A DNA stretch of 64,000 nt from Sciscionella sediminilitoris (GCF_000737195.2 NZ_JALM01000010.1:109815-173814); one strand, 5' to 3'; positions 34,627-45,436 are shown, counted from the first letter of the stretch. Translations and numbers: made by a program. Notes: generated from the sequence alone by a model not told the origin.

Positions 34627-36246
34627 TCAGACCTTTCCTGCGGTGACGGCCACACTGTCATCGGGTTCGCGTCCCGCGGCGAATTCCTTCGCCCACGCGT
34701 AATCGGGTTTCCCGCTCGGGGTGCGCCGGATCGAATCGGCGAACCACACGCTGCGCGGCACCTTGTATCCGGCGATGCGCTCCCGCAGGAACTCGTTGAG
34801 CTCGGTCAGCCCAGGACGATCGCCCTCCCGGGCGGCGATCACCGCGGCCACCCGCTGGCCGAGCCGTTCGTCGGCGATCCCGATCACCAGGGTGTCGAAC
34901 ACCGCCGGATGTGCCTTGAGCGCGGATTCCACTTCCTCCGGGTACACCTTCTCCCCCGCCGTGTTCACGCAGGTGCTTCCGCGCCCGAGCAGGGTGATCG
35001 TGCCGTCCTCCTCGAGGCAGGCGAAGTCACCGGGAACCGTGTACCGCTCACCGCCGATGGTCACGAACACCTCGGCGGACTTCTTCTCGTCCTTGTAGTA
35101 ACCGATCGGGACGTAGTTGCGCCGCGCGAGCCGTCCGGTTTCGCCCTTGGCCACCGGATTCCCCTCGTCGTCGATCACCACCGCGTCCTCGTCCGCGATC
35201 ACCCGCGGCCCCACGGTGGACACCCCGTCGCGCTGGGCGATGGAGAGCCCGGTGAACCCGGTCTCCGAGGAACCGATCGAATCGGTGAGCACGGCGTTCG
35301 GCAGCTTCTCCAGGAACTGGTTCTTGACCGAGGCGGAGAACAGTGCCGCACTCGAGGCGATCGCGACGACCGAGGAAATGTCGTACTCGCGTTCGTTCAC
35401 CGCCTCGATCATCGGCCTTCCCATCGCGTCCCCGGAAATGAGCAGCACGTTCACCTTGTGCCGCTGCACCAGGTCCCACACCGCGTGCCCGGAGAAGTCC
35501 GGGAGCATGACCACCGCGCCGCCAGAGAACAGCGCGCGCAGGCTCGCCCACTGGGTCGCCCCGTGGATCAGCGGCGGGATCGGCAGGGTCACCAGTGGCG
35601 GATTCTCCGCGCCGGTCCGCGACTGCTCCCACTCATCGGGCAGCCGCCGCCCGGTGTACACCTCGACACCGCCGCCGAGCGCGCGCCAGATGTCCTCCTG
35701 GCGCCACACCACGCCTTTCGGCATTCCGGTGGTGCCGCCGGTGTAGAGAATGTAGTGATCGTCCGGGCTGCGCGGGCCGAAATCCCGCTCCGGGGAACCC
35801 TGTTCGAGGGCCGTCGCGTACGGCACCCCGTCCGATTCGGCTTCCGAACCGTCCTCGATCACGATCCGGTGGCGCAGCTTCGGCAGATCCGGGGTCACCG
35901 AGGCGACCGTCCCGGCCAGCGCACGGTCGTAGACCAGCGCGCACAGATCGGCATTGTCCGCGAGATAACGCAGTTCGTTCTCGACATACCGGTAATTGAT
36001 GTTGATAGCGACCGCACGCAATTTGTACGCGGCGATCATCGCCTCGATGAGCTCGATCGAATTTCTGCCGTAAACCCCGACATGACTACCGGCCGTCACC
36101 CCATTCGCCTGCATGTGGTGCGCGAGCCGGTTGGTCCGTTGTTCCAGTTCCGCATAGGTGACCGAACGATCACCGCACAGGACGGCTGTGCGCTCACCGC
36201 ACGCGTCCACCGCGTGCTCGACCAGATCCGCGATGGTGATTGCCAT
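34627..36246 (-). CDS. fadD19: FadD19-like sterol CoA ligase
   Basis: A 539-aa adenylate-forming ligase with YTGGTTGMPKG (168-178), IGSSETGFTG (A5) and the terminal RRTPSGKPDY (A10). Start at 36246 (MAITIADLVEHA) matches the usual N-terminus; an upstream ATG at 36282 would overrun the operator. The divergent neighbour is echA19, as in M. tuberculosis (Rv3515c/Rv3516). FadD19 is needed in Rhodococcus for C-24-branched sterol side chains. It heads an operon with the flavoprotein and hydrolase at 33521 and 32652. Confidence 0.85.
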   Translation of the reverse strand: MAITIADLVEHAVDACGERTAVLCGDRSVTYAELEQRTNRLAHHMQANGVTAGSHVGVYGRNSIELIEAMIAAYKLRAVAININYRYVENELRYLADNADLCALVYDRALAGTVASVTPDLPKLRHRIVIEDGSEAESDGVPYATALEQGSPERDFGPRSPDDHYILYTGGTTGMPKGVVWRQEDIWRALGGGVEVYTGRRLPDEWEQSRTGAENPPLVTLPIPPLIHGATQWASLRALFSGGAVVMLPDFSGHAVWDLVQRHKVNVLLISGDAMGRPMIEAVNEREYDISSVVAIASSAALFSASVKNQFLEKLPNAVLTDSIGSSETGFTGLSIAQRDGVSTVGPRVIADEDAVVIDDEGNPVAKGETGRLARRNYVPIGYYKDEKKSAEVFVTIGGERYTVPGDFACLEEDGTITLLGRGSTCVNTAGEKVYPEEVESALKAHPAVFDTLVIGIADERLGQRVAAVIAAREGDRPGLTELNEFLRERIAGYKVPRSVWFADSIRRTPSGKPDYAWAKEFAAGREPDDSVAVTAGKV

Positions 36247-36257
36247 ACCGAAGAAAC

Positions 36258-36271
36258 TAGAACATGTTATC
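36258..36271. promoter_or_regulatory. Degenerate KstR-type box, fadD19/echA19
   Basis: TAGAACATGTTATC keeps the AAC-N2-GTT core of the KstR operator but ends in C instead of A, so it matches 13 of the consensus-spaced layout except the last base. It lies 12 bp upstream of fadD19 and 59 bp upstream of echA19, between the two divergent genes. Confidence 0.7.
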
Positions 36272-36329
36272 GTTTTGAGCAATAGCCCGGATGCCGGCGT
36301 TCCCGTTCAATCGGAAGGATCTGCCCCCA

Positions 36330-37118
36330 ATGACCGAACCGCATTGTCTCGTCACCGAGGAGGACGGCGTCCTCCTCGTCACGCTGAATCGCCCGGAAGC
36401 ACGCAATGCGCTCAGCCCGGAGATGACCCGGATCATGACCGAGGCATGGCGCCGGGTGGACGAGGATCCGGCGATCCGCTGCTGCGTGCTCACCGGCACG
36501 GGTGGTTATTTCTGCGCGGGCGCCGACCTCAAGGCGATGACCGCGAGTCACCCCTCGGAATCCTTCTCCAGCGGCGGATTCGACCCGACCACGATCGAGT
36601 CCCTGCTCAAGGGGCGCAGGCTGAGCAAACCGCTGATCGCCGCCGTCGAGGGACCGGCCATCGCGGGCGGCACCGAGATCCTGCAGGCCACCGATATCCG
36701 CATCGCGGGCCGCAGCGCGAAATTCGGCGTCTCCGAGGTGCGCTGGGGCCTGTTCCCGCTCGGTGGATCGGCGGTCCGGCTGCCGCGCCAGATCCCCTAC
36801 ACCGTGGCCGCCGATCTGCTGCTCACCGGGCGGCACATTCAGGCCGAGGAAGCGCAGCGGATCGGCCTGATCGGCCAGGTCGTCGAGGACGGTGAAGCGC
36901 TGTCCACCGCGATGGAGGTGGCCAGGCGGATCGCGGAGAACGGACCGGTCGCGGTGCAGGCGGTGCTGCGCACCATGCGGGAGACCGAAGGCCTCGCGGA
37001 GAACGACGCCTTCCCGATCGAGACCAAGCTCGGCCTCTCGGTGTTCGCCTCGGCGGATGCCAAGGAGGGCCCGCGCGCCTTCGCGGAGAAGCGCAAGCCC
37101 CAGTTCACGGGGGAATAG
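36330..37118 (+). CDS. echA19: EchA19-like enoyl-CoA hydratase
   Basis: A 262-aa crotonase. [10 protein letters not shown] (61-70) and IAGGTEI (111-117) supply the oxyanion-hole segments; [19 protein letters not shown] follows as in sterol enoyl-CoA hydratases. ATG 36330 has GGAAGGA at 36314-36320 and gives the length of M. tuberculosis EchA19 (263 aa); an upstream ATG at 36291 is less likely. Probably hydrates the C24-C25 enoyl-CoA during side-chain beta-oxidation. Confidence 0.83.
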   Translation: MTEPHCLVTEEDGVLLVTLNRPEARNALSPEMTRIMTEAWRRVDEDPAIRCCVLTGTGGYFCAGADLKAMTASHPSESFSSGGFDPTTIESLLKGRRLSKPLIAAVEGPAIAGGTEILQATDIRIAGRSAKFGVSEVRWGLFPLGGSAVRLPRQIPYTVAADLLLTGRHIQAEEAQRIGLIGQVVEDGEALSTAMEVARRIAENGPVAVQAVLRTMRETEGLAENDAFPIETKLGLSVFASADAKEGPRAFAEKRKPQFTGE

Positions 37119-37123
37119 ACCGC

Positions 37124-37945
37124 TCACCGGGGAGTGGCCGCGAGCGTACCCAGCAGGGCGAGCGCATCGGCCGAGGCGGTGCCCGGTTCGGCGTGGTACA
37201 CGACCAGCTGCTGCCCCGGCGCGGAGCGGACGTCGAAGGTCTGCATCCGCAGCGTCAGCTCGCCCACCTCCGGGTGCACGAACGTCTTGACCTCGGCGTT
37301 CTTCCCGCGGGCCTCGTTGCGCTCCCACAGCTCGACGAACCACGGGCTGCTCGCCCGCAGCTGCCGCACGAGCTCGGCAACCCGCGGATCGTCCGGGGCC
37401 GCGGCGGCGGCCGCGCGGAACCCGGCCACGGTGTTCACCGCGGCGGCGCGCCAGTCCCGGTAGAACGCGGGAGCCGCCTCGTCCAGGAACATATTGAGCA
37501 GCAGGTTGTCCGAGTAACCGAACGGCTGCCACAGCGCGGCACCGAGCCGATTGCGGGCCAGCACATCGTAGGTCCGGCCGAGCAGCAGCGTGGGATTGTC
37601 CGGCCAGCCGTCCATCAGCTGCAACAAGTCCGGGTCCACCCGCTCCGGGCGGGCGGCGGTGCGCAGTGCCGGGGTGAATCCGGCGATCCGGAACAGGTGC
37701 TGGTGTGCGTCCTCGTCCAGCCGCAACGCATCGGCGATCGCGGCCAGCACCTGCGTCGAGGGATGCCGTTCGCGGCCCTGTTCGAGCCGGATGTAGTAGT
37801 CCACGCTCAGCCCGGACAGCGTGGCGACCTCCTCCCGGCGCAGCCCGGCCACCCGCCGCCTGCGCGTGCTAGGCAGACCTGCTTGTTCCGGGGTCACCTG
37901 GTCACGGCGGGCCCGCAGGAACTCACCGAGCGCCATCTCGTCCAT
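37124..37945 (-). CDS. XRE-family regulator with MmyB-type ligand domain
   Basis: A 273-aa regulator: N-terminal helix-turn-helix (about 8-70, GLRREEVATLSGLSVDYYIR) and a C-terminal MmyB-like ligand-binding domain (about 100-265, DPDLLQLMDGWPDNP, LVVYHAEPGTASADALALL). Such proteins commonly repress an adjacent, divergently read short-chain dehydrogenase; here that is the gene at 38078, with a 132-bp gap between starts. It is convergent with echA19 (5 bp), so not part of the sterol operon. Confidence 0.82.
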   Translation of the reverse strand: MDEMALGEFLRARRDQVTPEQAGLPSTRRRRVAGLRREEVATLSGLSVDYYIRLEQGRERHPSTQVLAAIADALRLDEDAHQHLFRIAGFTPALRTAARPERVDPDLLQLMDGWPDNPTLLLGRTYDVLARNRLGAALWQPFGYSDNLLLNMFLDEAAPAFYRDWRAAAVNTVAGFRAAAAAAPDDPRVAELVRQLRASSPWFVELWERNEARGKNAEVKTFVHPEVGELTLRMQTFDVRSAPGQQLVVYHAEPGTASADALALLGTLAATPR

Positions 37946-38077
37946 CCCCCGAGTCTAGGGCCCCGCGCCGGTCCGAGGGTGGGTGCGGCGCTCCCAGGAT
38001 GACCGCGTCCTGCCCGTGGTCGCGGATTCTCGGCACCGTTGTCGGCGGAACCGGCAACGCAACCCGAGGAGAACCAC

Positions 38078-38800
38078 ATGCCCGAGACCGTGATCGTCAC
38101 CGGCGCGAGCAGCGGCATCGGTGCCGCGACCGCGCGCCATCTCGCCGCCGAGGGCTGGCAGGTCATCGCCGCGGCCCGGCGCGCCGAGCGGCTCAGCGAA
38201 CTGGTCGAGGACATCCGCTCCCGCGGCGGTTCGGCCACCGCGGCGGCCGTGGATGTCACCGCACACCACGAGGTGACCGAGCTCGTCGAGGCCACGGTCG
38301 CCGAACACGGCCGGATCGACGCCTTCGTGGCCAACGCCGGGGTGATGCCGCTTTCCCGGCTGGACGCGGGCCTCGTGGCCGAATGGGACCGGATGATCGA
38401 CGTCAACATCCGCGGCCTGCTGCACGGCATCGACGCCGTACTGCCGCATTTCCACCGGCAGGGCCGCGGCCACCTGGTCACGGTGGCCTCGGTCGGCGCA
38501 TACCAGGTCACCCCGACCGCCGCGGTGTACTGCGGCACCAAGTTCGCCGAGCGCGCGATCACCGAGGGGCTGCGCCTGGAAAGCGATCCGGGTATCCGGG
38601 TCAGCACGATCTCGCCCGGGGTCGTCACCTCCGAACTCGCGGATTCCATCACCGACCCGGAAGCCGCCGAGTTCATGCGGGCCTATCGCGAACACGCCAT
38701 CGCACCGGAATCGGTCGCCACCGCGATCGGCTACGCACTGACCCAGCCCGCCGAGGTCGATGTCAACGAAATCGTCATCCGGCCGGCGCAAGGGCGCTGA
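38078..38800 (+). CDS. Short-chain dehydrogenase, target of the XRE regulator
   Basis: A 240-aa SDR with TGASSGIGAA, NAGVMP, VASVGA (Ser) and YCGTK (Tyr/Lys), of the YdfG-like group. ATG 38078 has CGAGGA at 38065-38070. The divergent XRE/MmyB regulator next to it is the usual partner for this kind of SDR in actinobacteria, often in response to oxidative or xenobiotic signals. Substrate unknown. Confidence 0.8.
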   Translation: MPETVIVTGASSGIGAATARHLAAEGWQVIAAARRAERLSELVEDIRSRGGSATAAAVDVTAHHEVTELVEATVAEHGRIDAFVANAGVMPLSRLDAGLVAEWDRMIDVNIRGLLHGIDAVLPHFHRQGRGHLVTVASVGAYQVTPTAAVYCGTKFAERAITEGLRLESDPGIRVSTISPGVVTSELADSITDPEAAEFMRAYREHAIAPESVATAIGYALTQPAEVDVNEIVIRPAQGR

Positions 38801-38827
38801 CCGCGAATACCGGAAAGGACAGCGAAC

Positions 38828-39583
38828 ATGGCACCCACCGCATTCGAATCCCTTGATCTGACCGGAAAAGTCGCGGTCGTCACCGGAGCGGCCCAAGGGA
38901 TCGGCAACGCCTGCGCACGGCTGCTCGCCGCCCGCGGCGCCAAGCTCGTCGTCACCGACCGCGCGGATTCCGTGCGGGAACAGGAAACCGCGGATGTCGC
39001 CACCCTGGTCGGCGACGTCGCCGAGGAGGACACCGCCCGGGACACGATGGCACTCGCGGTCGAACGCTTCGGCGGTCTGGACATTCTGGTCAACAATGCG
39101 GGACAGACCCTGAACAAGCCCGTCACCGAGACCAGCCTCGCCGATTTCGACCGGATCATGCGGGTCAACGCGCAGGGCAATTTCGTCCAGGCCCGGGAGG
39201 CGTTCCGCGTCATGCGGGACACCGGCGGCGGTGCGATCGTGTCCGTCGCCTCGGTCTCGGCGCTGGTCGCGTTCGAGACCCAGACCGCGTACGCGGCATC
39301 CAAGGGCGCGCTCGTGCAGCTGGCCCGGGTGCTCGCGATCGAGGGCGGGGCGCACGGAATCCGCAGCAACGCGGTGATTCCCGGCGTCATCGACACCGAC
39401 ATCATGGACGGCGTCGTCGAGAACGGCCGGGAAATGCTCGCGAGTTTCGGGCCCGCGCATCCCCTCGGCCGCATCGGCGAGCCCGGAGAGGTCGCGGAGG
39501 CGGTGGCCTTCCTCGCCGCGCCCGCCTCGGGTTTCGTCACCGGGGCGCTGCTGGCCGTGGACGGCGGCTGGACCGCGCAGTGA
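38828..39583 (+). CDS. Short-chain dehydrogenase
   Basis: A 251-aa SDR: TGAAQGIGNA, NNAGQT, VASVSA and YAASK, with a typical C-terminal ALLAVDGGWTAQ. It lies 27 bp after the preceding SDR with GGAAAGGAC upstream, so the two are probably co-transcribed, and is convergent with the acyl-CoA synthetase gene (12 bp). A hydroxysteroid or hydroxyacyl substrate is possible but not shown. Confidence 0.78.
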   Translation: MAPTAFESLDLTGKVAVVTGAAQGIGNACARLLAARGAKLVVTDRADSVREQETADVATLVGDVAEEDTARDTMALAVERFGGLDILVNNAGQTLNKPVTETSLADFDRIMRVNAQGNFVQAREAFRVMRDTGGGAIVSVASVSALVAFETQTAYAASKGALVQLARVLAIEGGAHGIRSNAVIPGVIDTDIMDGVVENGREMLASFGPAHPLGRIGEPGEVAEAVAFLAAPASGFVTGALLAVDGGWTAQ

Positions 39584-39595
39584 CTCGCGTGGCGC

Positions 39596-41143
39596 TCAGG
39601 CCTTCGCCGCGTCCTCCCAGTACGGCTCGCTCAGCTTTCGCTTGTACAGCTTGCCGTTCGGGTCGCGCGGCAGCTCGGCCAGGAAGTCGATGCTGCGCGG
39701 GAGCTTGAACTTGGCCAGCCGCCCGGCGGCGTAGGCGAGCAGGTCCTCGGCGAGCCGTTCCCGGTCGCCGGACTCCCCGGCCGGTTGCACGACCGCCTTG
39801 ACCTCCTCGCCCCAGTCCGGGTTGGGAATACCGAACACGGCGACATCGGCGACCTCGGGATGGCCCATGAGCGCGTTCTCGATCTCGGCGGGGTAGATGT
39901 TCACCCCGCCGGAGATGATCATGTTGTTCTTGCGGTCCAGCAGGAACAGGTAACCGTCCTCGTCGAGGTAGCCGATGTCGCCCATGGTGAACATCTCGCC
40001 GATGCGCGCCTTCTCGGTCTTGTCCGGGGCGTTGTGGTACTTGAAGCTGGAACCGCCCATCTTCAGGTACACGGTCCCGGTCTCCCCCGCCGCGAGCCGG
40101 TTGCCCTCCTCGTCGAAGATCGCCACCTCCGAATACGGCCAGGCCTTGCCGACCGATCCGGGCTTGCGCAACCACTCCGGCGAGGTGATCAGGGTCCCGC
40201 CGCCCTCGGTCGCCGCGTAGTACTCGATGACCACCGGTCCCCACCAGTCCAGCATCGCGCGCTTGGTCTCGTCCGGGCAGGGCGCGGCACCGTGGATCAT
40301 GGCGCGCAGCGAGGACACGTCATAGCGGTCGCGCACCTCCTTCGGCAGCGCAAGCAGCCGGTGGAACTGCGTGGGCACCATGTGGCTGTGGGTGACCCGG
40401 TGCGCCTCGATGAGCGCGAGCATCCGTTCCGGATCCCAGCGGTCCATCAGCACCACGGGATGCCCGAGCTGCAGCGAAATGCTCGCGAAGTTCAGCACCG
40501 CGGTGTGGTAGAGCGGCGAGCCGCACAGGTGCACGTGATCGTCGAACGGCTGGATGCCGAACAGGGCGAAGAATCCGCTCGAGGCCACCGGAACCGCGTC
40601 CGGATCGGCCCCGGTGAGCGGGCGGCGCACGCCCTTGGGATTCCCCGTGGTGCCGGAGGTGTAGAGCATCGGGGAACCCGCGGTGCGCGGTTCCGGGCGG
40701 CGCGTGGTGCGCCCGCCGCCGAGCGAGTCCAGCGGCGCGAAGCCGGGGACCTCCCCGACGGCGTACCGCGCGGTGATCCCGGCCCCGTCGGCGGCGGCCT
40801 GCGCGGTCTCGGCGAACCGCTCGTGCGCGATGAACGCCTTCGCCTCGCTGTCCCGGAGGATGTACTCCACCTCGGGTCCGGTCAGGTGCCAGTTCGCCAT
40901 CACGATGTAGTAGCCGCTCTGCACCGCGGCGAAGTACAGGGCCAGCGCCCGCATGTCGTTCGGCAGCATCACCACCACGACATCGCCGACCTCGAAACCG
41001 AGTTCGGCGAGGCCTAGCGCATAGGCGTTCGCGGTCTCGGTGAGCTCGCCGTAGCTGGTGGTGCGCCCGTCCGCCTCGATGACGGCCTCGGCGTCCGGAG
41101 TCGCCGAGGCGATGTTCCATAGTCCCGCATTCGCTGTCTCCAC
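39596..41143 (-). CDS. Acyl-CoA synthetase (FadD family)
   Basis: A 515-aa adenylate-forming ligase with LYTSGTTGNPKG (160-171), YYAATEGGG (A5), MGDIGYLDEDGYL (A7) and LPRDPNGKLYKRK (A10). Related to FadD4/FadD13-type ligases; no feature fixes a sterol-fragment substrate. A perfect KstR-type box at 41154-41167 lies 11 bp upstream of its start, so it belongs to the sterol regulon even though it also follows the luciferase-like gene by 21 bp. Confidence 0.8.
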   Translation of the reverse strand: METANAGLWNIASATPDAEAVIEADGRTTSYGELTETANAYALGLAELGFEVGDVVVVMLPNDMRALALYFAAVQSGYYIVMANWHLTGPEVEYILRDSEAKAFIAHERFAETAQAAADGAGITARYAVGEVPGFAPLDSLGGGRTTRRPEPRTAGSPMLYTSGTTGNPKGVRRPLTGADPDAVPVASSGFFALFGIQPFDDHVHLCGSPLYHTAVLNFASISLQLGHPVVLMDRWDPERMLALIEAHRVTHSHMVPTQFHRLLALPKEVRDRYDVSSLRAMIHGAAPCPDETKRAMLDWWGPVVIEYYAATEGGGTLITSPEWLRKPGSVGKAWPYSEVAIFDEEGNRLAAGETGTVYLKMGGSSFKYHNAPDKTEKARIGEMFTMGDIGYLDEDGYLFLLDRKNNMIISGGVNIYPAEIENALMGHPEVADVAVFGIPNPDWGEEVKAVVQPAGESGDRERLAEDLLAYAAGRLAKFKLPRSIDFLAELPRDPNGKLYKRKLSEPYWEDAAKA

Positions 41144-41153
41144 CCGCCCAAAG

Positions 41154-41167
41154 TAGAACGTGTTCTA
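41154..41167. promoter_or_regulatory. KstR-type operator overlapping a stop codon
   Basis: TAGAACGTGTTCTA fits TnnAACnnGTTnnA. Its last three bases (41165-41167) are the complement of the TAG stop of the luciferase-like gene, and it lies 11 bp before the FadD start, giving that ligase its own regulated promoter inside the operon. Confidence 0.83.
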
Positions 41168-42187
41168 CGTACTGGCAAGAGTGCCGAGCAGTTCGACCTC
41201 CGCGACCGAGCGCGCCCCGGCGAGCACCATGTCCACTCCGGCATCGGCCCAGCGGTCCAGTTCGGCGAGCACGTGGGCCCGGCTCCCCACGATGGAGACC
41301 TCGGCGATGAGCTCGTCCGGAACCGCCTCCACCGCGGCCTCGCGTTCCCCGGAGAGGAAGCGTTTGCCGATCTCCTCGACCGCGGTGCCATACCCCATCC
41401 TGGTGAACAGTTCCGCGTGGAAATTCCGTTCCTTGGCGCCCATTCCGCCGATGTAGAGCGCGAAGATCGGCTTGAGCCCGGCGTACACCTGCTCCGGCTT
41501 GTCGGTGATCGAGACCGGCGCGTTGGCCGCGATGGTGAACCCGGTGCGATTGCGGCCCGAGGCACGGAACCCGTCGGCGAGCCAGTCGTTGTACACCCCG
41601 GCCATCCGCGGGGAGTAGTAGACCGGCATCCAGCCGTCCGCGATCTCCCCGGCCAGCGTGACATTGCGCGGCCCCTCGGCGCCGAGCCAGATCGGCAGCT
41701 CGGCGCGCAGCGGATGAGTGATCGGCTTGAGCGGCTTGCCCAGCCGGGAATCCGGCAGCGGCAAGGGGTAGTGCGGCCCCTCCGAGGTCACCGGCCCCTC
41801 CCTGGCGAGCACCTTGCGGATGATCGAGAGGTATTCCCTGGTCCTGGCCAGTGGCCGGGCGAACGACTGCCCGTACCAGCCCTCCACCACCTGCGGGCCG
41901 GAGACGCCGAGACCGAGCACGAACCGGCCACCGGAGAGGTGGTCCATGGTCAGCGCGTGCATCGCGGTCGCCGCCGGGGTCCGCGCGGACAGCTGGGCGA
42001 TGGCGGTGCCCAGTTGCAGTCTCGAGGTGCGCGCACCCCACCAGGCCAGCGGGCCGAAGGCATCCGAACCCCAGGATTCGGCGGTGAACACCGCGTCGAA
42101 CCCGTTCGCCTCCGCCGCGTCGACGAGCGCGCCGACACCTTCGGGCGGGGCCGCCGACCAGTACCCGAGTTGCAATCCGAAGCGCAT
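41165..42187 (-). CDS. Luciferase-like F420-type oxidoreductase (Rv3520c-like)
   Basis: A 340-aa luciferase-like monooxygenase of the F420-dependent group. MRFGLQLGYWSAAPP opens the barrel, GGRFVLGLGVSGPQVVEGWYG is the cofactor-side motif, and PIWLGAEGPRNVTLAGEIADGW follows. ATG 42187 has AAGGAGGG upstream; an earlier start at 42211 would approach the operator. In M. tuberculosis the equivalent gene (Rv3520c) is also divergent from the DUF35-ltp4-ltp3 genes. The reaction is unknown. Confidence 0.8.
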   Translation of the reverse strand: MRFGLQLGYWSAAPPEGVGALVDAAEANGFDAVFTAESWGSDAFGPLAWWGARTSRLQLGTAIAQLSARTPAATAMHALTMDHLSGGRFVLGLGVSGPQVVEGWYGQSFARPLARTREYLSIIRKVLAREGPVTSEGPHYPLPLPDSRLGKPLKPITHPLRAELPIWLGAEGPRNVTLAGEIADGWMPVYYSPRMAGVYNDWLADGFRASGRNRTGFTIAANAPVSITDKPEQVYAGLKPIFALYIGGMGAKERNFHAELFTRMGYGTAVEEIGKRFLSGEREAAVEAVPDELIAEVSIVGSRAHVLAELDRWADAGVDMVLAGARSVAEVELLGTLAST

Positions 42188-42215
42188 GCGCCCTCCTTCT
42201 GCTTGCCGCAATTAC

Positions 42216-42229
42216 TAGAACATGTTTCA
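42216..42229. promoter_or_regulatory. KstR-type operator, LLM gene / DUF35-ltp operon
   Basis: TAGAACATGTTTCA fits TnnAACnnGTTnnA. It lies 28 bp upstream of the luciferase-like gene start (42187) and 9 bp upstream of the GTG at 42239, and so can control both directions. Confidence 0.85.
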
Positions 42230-42238
42230 CTATTCGCT

Positions 42239-43204
42239 GTGACTGCACAAGCAACGGTGCTCAGTGCACCGCTTGAGCCCGGGTTCGACTACACCCGTTC
42301 GTACGGCCCCTTGCTCGGCAGATTCGCCGCCGGGCTGCGCCAATGCCGGATCCTCGGCGCCCGCGGGGCCGACGGGAAGGTGCACGTGCCCGCGATCGAA
42401 TACGACCCGGAGACCGCGGCACCGCTGAGCGAGCTGGTCCCGGTCTCCGCCACCGGAACCGTGCGCACCTGGTCCTGGCAATCGGCCCCGCTCTCCGGGC
42501 AGCCGCTGGAGCAGCCGTTCGCCTGGGCGCTCATCCAGCTCGACGGCGCGGACACGGCGATGCTGCACGCGGTCGAGGTGCCGGGGCCGGAGGCGATGCA
42601 CACCGGGATGCGGGTGCACGCGCGGTGGGCCGCCGAACGACGCGGCGCGATCACCGATATCGCCTGCTTCGCGCCCGGCGAGGGCCCGGACGAGCGCGGT
42701 GAGCTCCCGGAGATCCCCGACGAGGTCGAGGAGATGCTGACCTCCCCGATCCACCTGAGCTATATGCATGCCGCCTCCCCGCAGGAGAGCACGTATCTGC
42801 GCGCGCTCGCCGAGGGCCGCGTGCTCGGCATGCGCTGCCCGGTCTGCCGGAAGGTGTACGTGCCACCGCGCGGAGCCTGCCCGGTCGACGGGGTACCCAC
42901 CGAGGAGGAGGTGGAGCTCGGGGACAACGCGACGGTCACCACCTTCTGCGTGGTCAACGTGCCGTTCCCCGGTCAGCGCATCAAACCGCCGTACGTGTGC
43001 GCCTACATCCTGCTGGACGGCGCCGACATCCCGTTCCTGCACATCGTGCTCGGCTGCGAGGCCTCCGAGGTGCGCATGGGGATGCGGGTGCGCGCCGCGT
43101 GGAAACCGCGCGAGGAATGGACCACCAACCTCGCCAATATCGATCACTTCACGCCGAACGGTGAGCCGGACGCCCCGTTCGAGTCCTATGCGCACCACCT
43201 CTAG
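42239..43204 (+). CDS. DUF35 OB-fold protein, double domain (Rv3521-like)
   Basis: A 321-aa protein with two DUF35-type OB-fold modules. The second starts with a rubredoxin-like zinc ribbon CPVCRKVYVPPRGACPVDG; the first lacks those cysteines. GTG 42239 (VTAQATVLSA) is chosen as the first in-frame start after the operator; there is almost no leader and no ribosome binding site, so it may be leaderless. DUF35 proteins partner thiolase-fold aldolases and carry the acyl-CoA; the next two genes are such aldolases. Confidence 0.8.
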   Translation: MTAQATVLSAPLEPGFDYTRSYGPLLGRFAAGLRQCRILGARGADGKVHVPAIEYDPETAAPLSELVPVSATGTVRTWSWQSAPLSGQPLEQPFAWALIQLDGADTAMLHAVEVPGPEAMHTGMRVHARWAAERRGAITDIACFAPGEGPDERGELPEIPDEVEEMLTSPIHLSYMHAASPQESTYLRALAEGRVLGMRCPVCRKVYVPPRGACPVDGVPTEEEVELGDNATVTTFCVVNVPFPGQRIKPPYVCAYILLDGADIPFLHIVLGCEASEVRMGMRVRAAWKPREEWTTNLANIDHFTPNGEPDAPFESYAHHL

Positions 43205-43215
43205 GAGCACCGAGC

Positions 43216-44270
43216 ATGACTGACGTCGCCGTAGTCGGGTACGCGAGTTCACCGAGCGTACGCGAGACCCAGGGCACCACGAACGGGGTGGAGATGCTGG
43301 TCCCCCTGTTCTCCGAGGTGTTCGCCAAAACCGGGCTGCGCAAGTCCGAGGTCGGCTTCTGGTGCTCCGGTTCCTCGGACTACCTCGCGGGCCGGGCGTT
43401 CTCCTTCATCGCCGCCGTGGACGCGATCGGCGCGGTACCGCCGATCAACGAGTCGCACGTGGAGATGGACGCCGCCTGGGCCGCGTTCGAGGCCATGGTC
43501 GCGATCCGCACCGGCGAGGTGGACACCGCCGTGGTGTACGGATTCGGCAAGTCCAGCGCCGGTGAACTGCGCAAGATCCTCGCACTGCAACTGGATCCGT
43601 ACACCCTCGCGCCGCTGTGGCCGGATTCGGTGAGCGTGGCCGCACTGCAGGCACGGGCCGGGATCGACGCGGGCGCGTGGACCGAGCAGCAGATGGCCGA
43701 GGTGGTCGCGGCGAGCAGGCACCGGGCCCGCGCGAACCCGAAAGCACAACTCTCCGGCGAGTACACCACAGCCGAACTGCTCGCCCAGCCGAGATTCGCC
43801 GATCCGTTGCGCCGCCACGACTGCGCCCCGGTCACCGACGGCGCCTCGGTACTCGTGCTCGCCGGGGGCAAGCGAGCCGAGGATCTGTGCGAGCGACCGG
43901 CCTGGATCGGCGGGATGAGCCACCGGGTGGAGACCCCGCACCTCGGCGAACGCGACCTGTGCACCTCGGCCTCGACCAAGGCGGCTGCCGCGGACCTGGA
44001 CCTCGACGGGGTGCGGCTCGCCGAACTGCACGCTCCGTTCTCGCATCAGGAAATCCTGCTGCGCCAGGCGATCGGGCTGGACGAGGCGGTCGAGGTGAAC
44101 CCCTCGGGCGGCCCGCTGGCGGGCAATCCGATGTTCGCCGCCGGTCTTTCCCGGATCGGCGAGGCGGCGAGCCGGATCCACGACGGCAGCGCGGATGCCG
44201 CACTGGCGCATGCCACGAGCGGACCCGCGCTGCAACAGAATCTGCTGTGCGTACTGCGAGGTGAGCGCTG

Positions 44271-44271
<1 letters not shown>
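43216..44271 (+). CDS. ltp4: Ltp4-like thiolase-fold steroid aldolase
   Basis: A 351-aa protein of the SCP-x/lipid-transfer thiolase-like group. At the place of the thiolase nucleophile it reads SHVEMDAAWAAFEA without a cysteine, and the C-terminal part keeps VNPSGGPLAGNPMFAAG. Loss of the Cys fits a retro-aldol rather than thiolytic role. In Rhodococcus, Ltp3 and Ltp4 are needed for C-24-branched sterol side chains. Starts 11 bp after the DUF35 gene and overlaps ltp3 by 1 bp (TGATG). Confidence 0.82.
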
Positions 44272-45425
<1,154 letters not shown>

Positions 45426-45436
45426 CGGAGGAAGCA

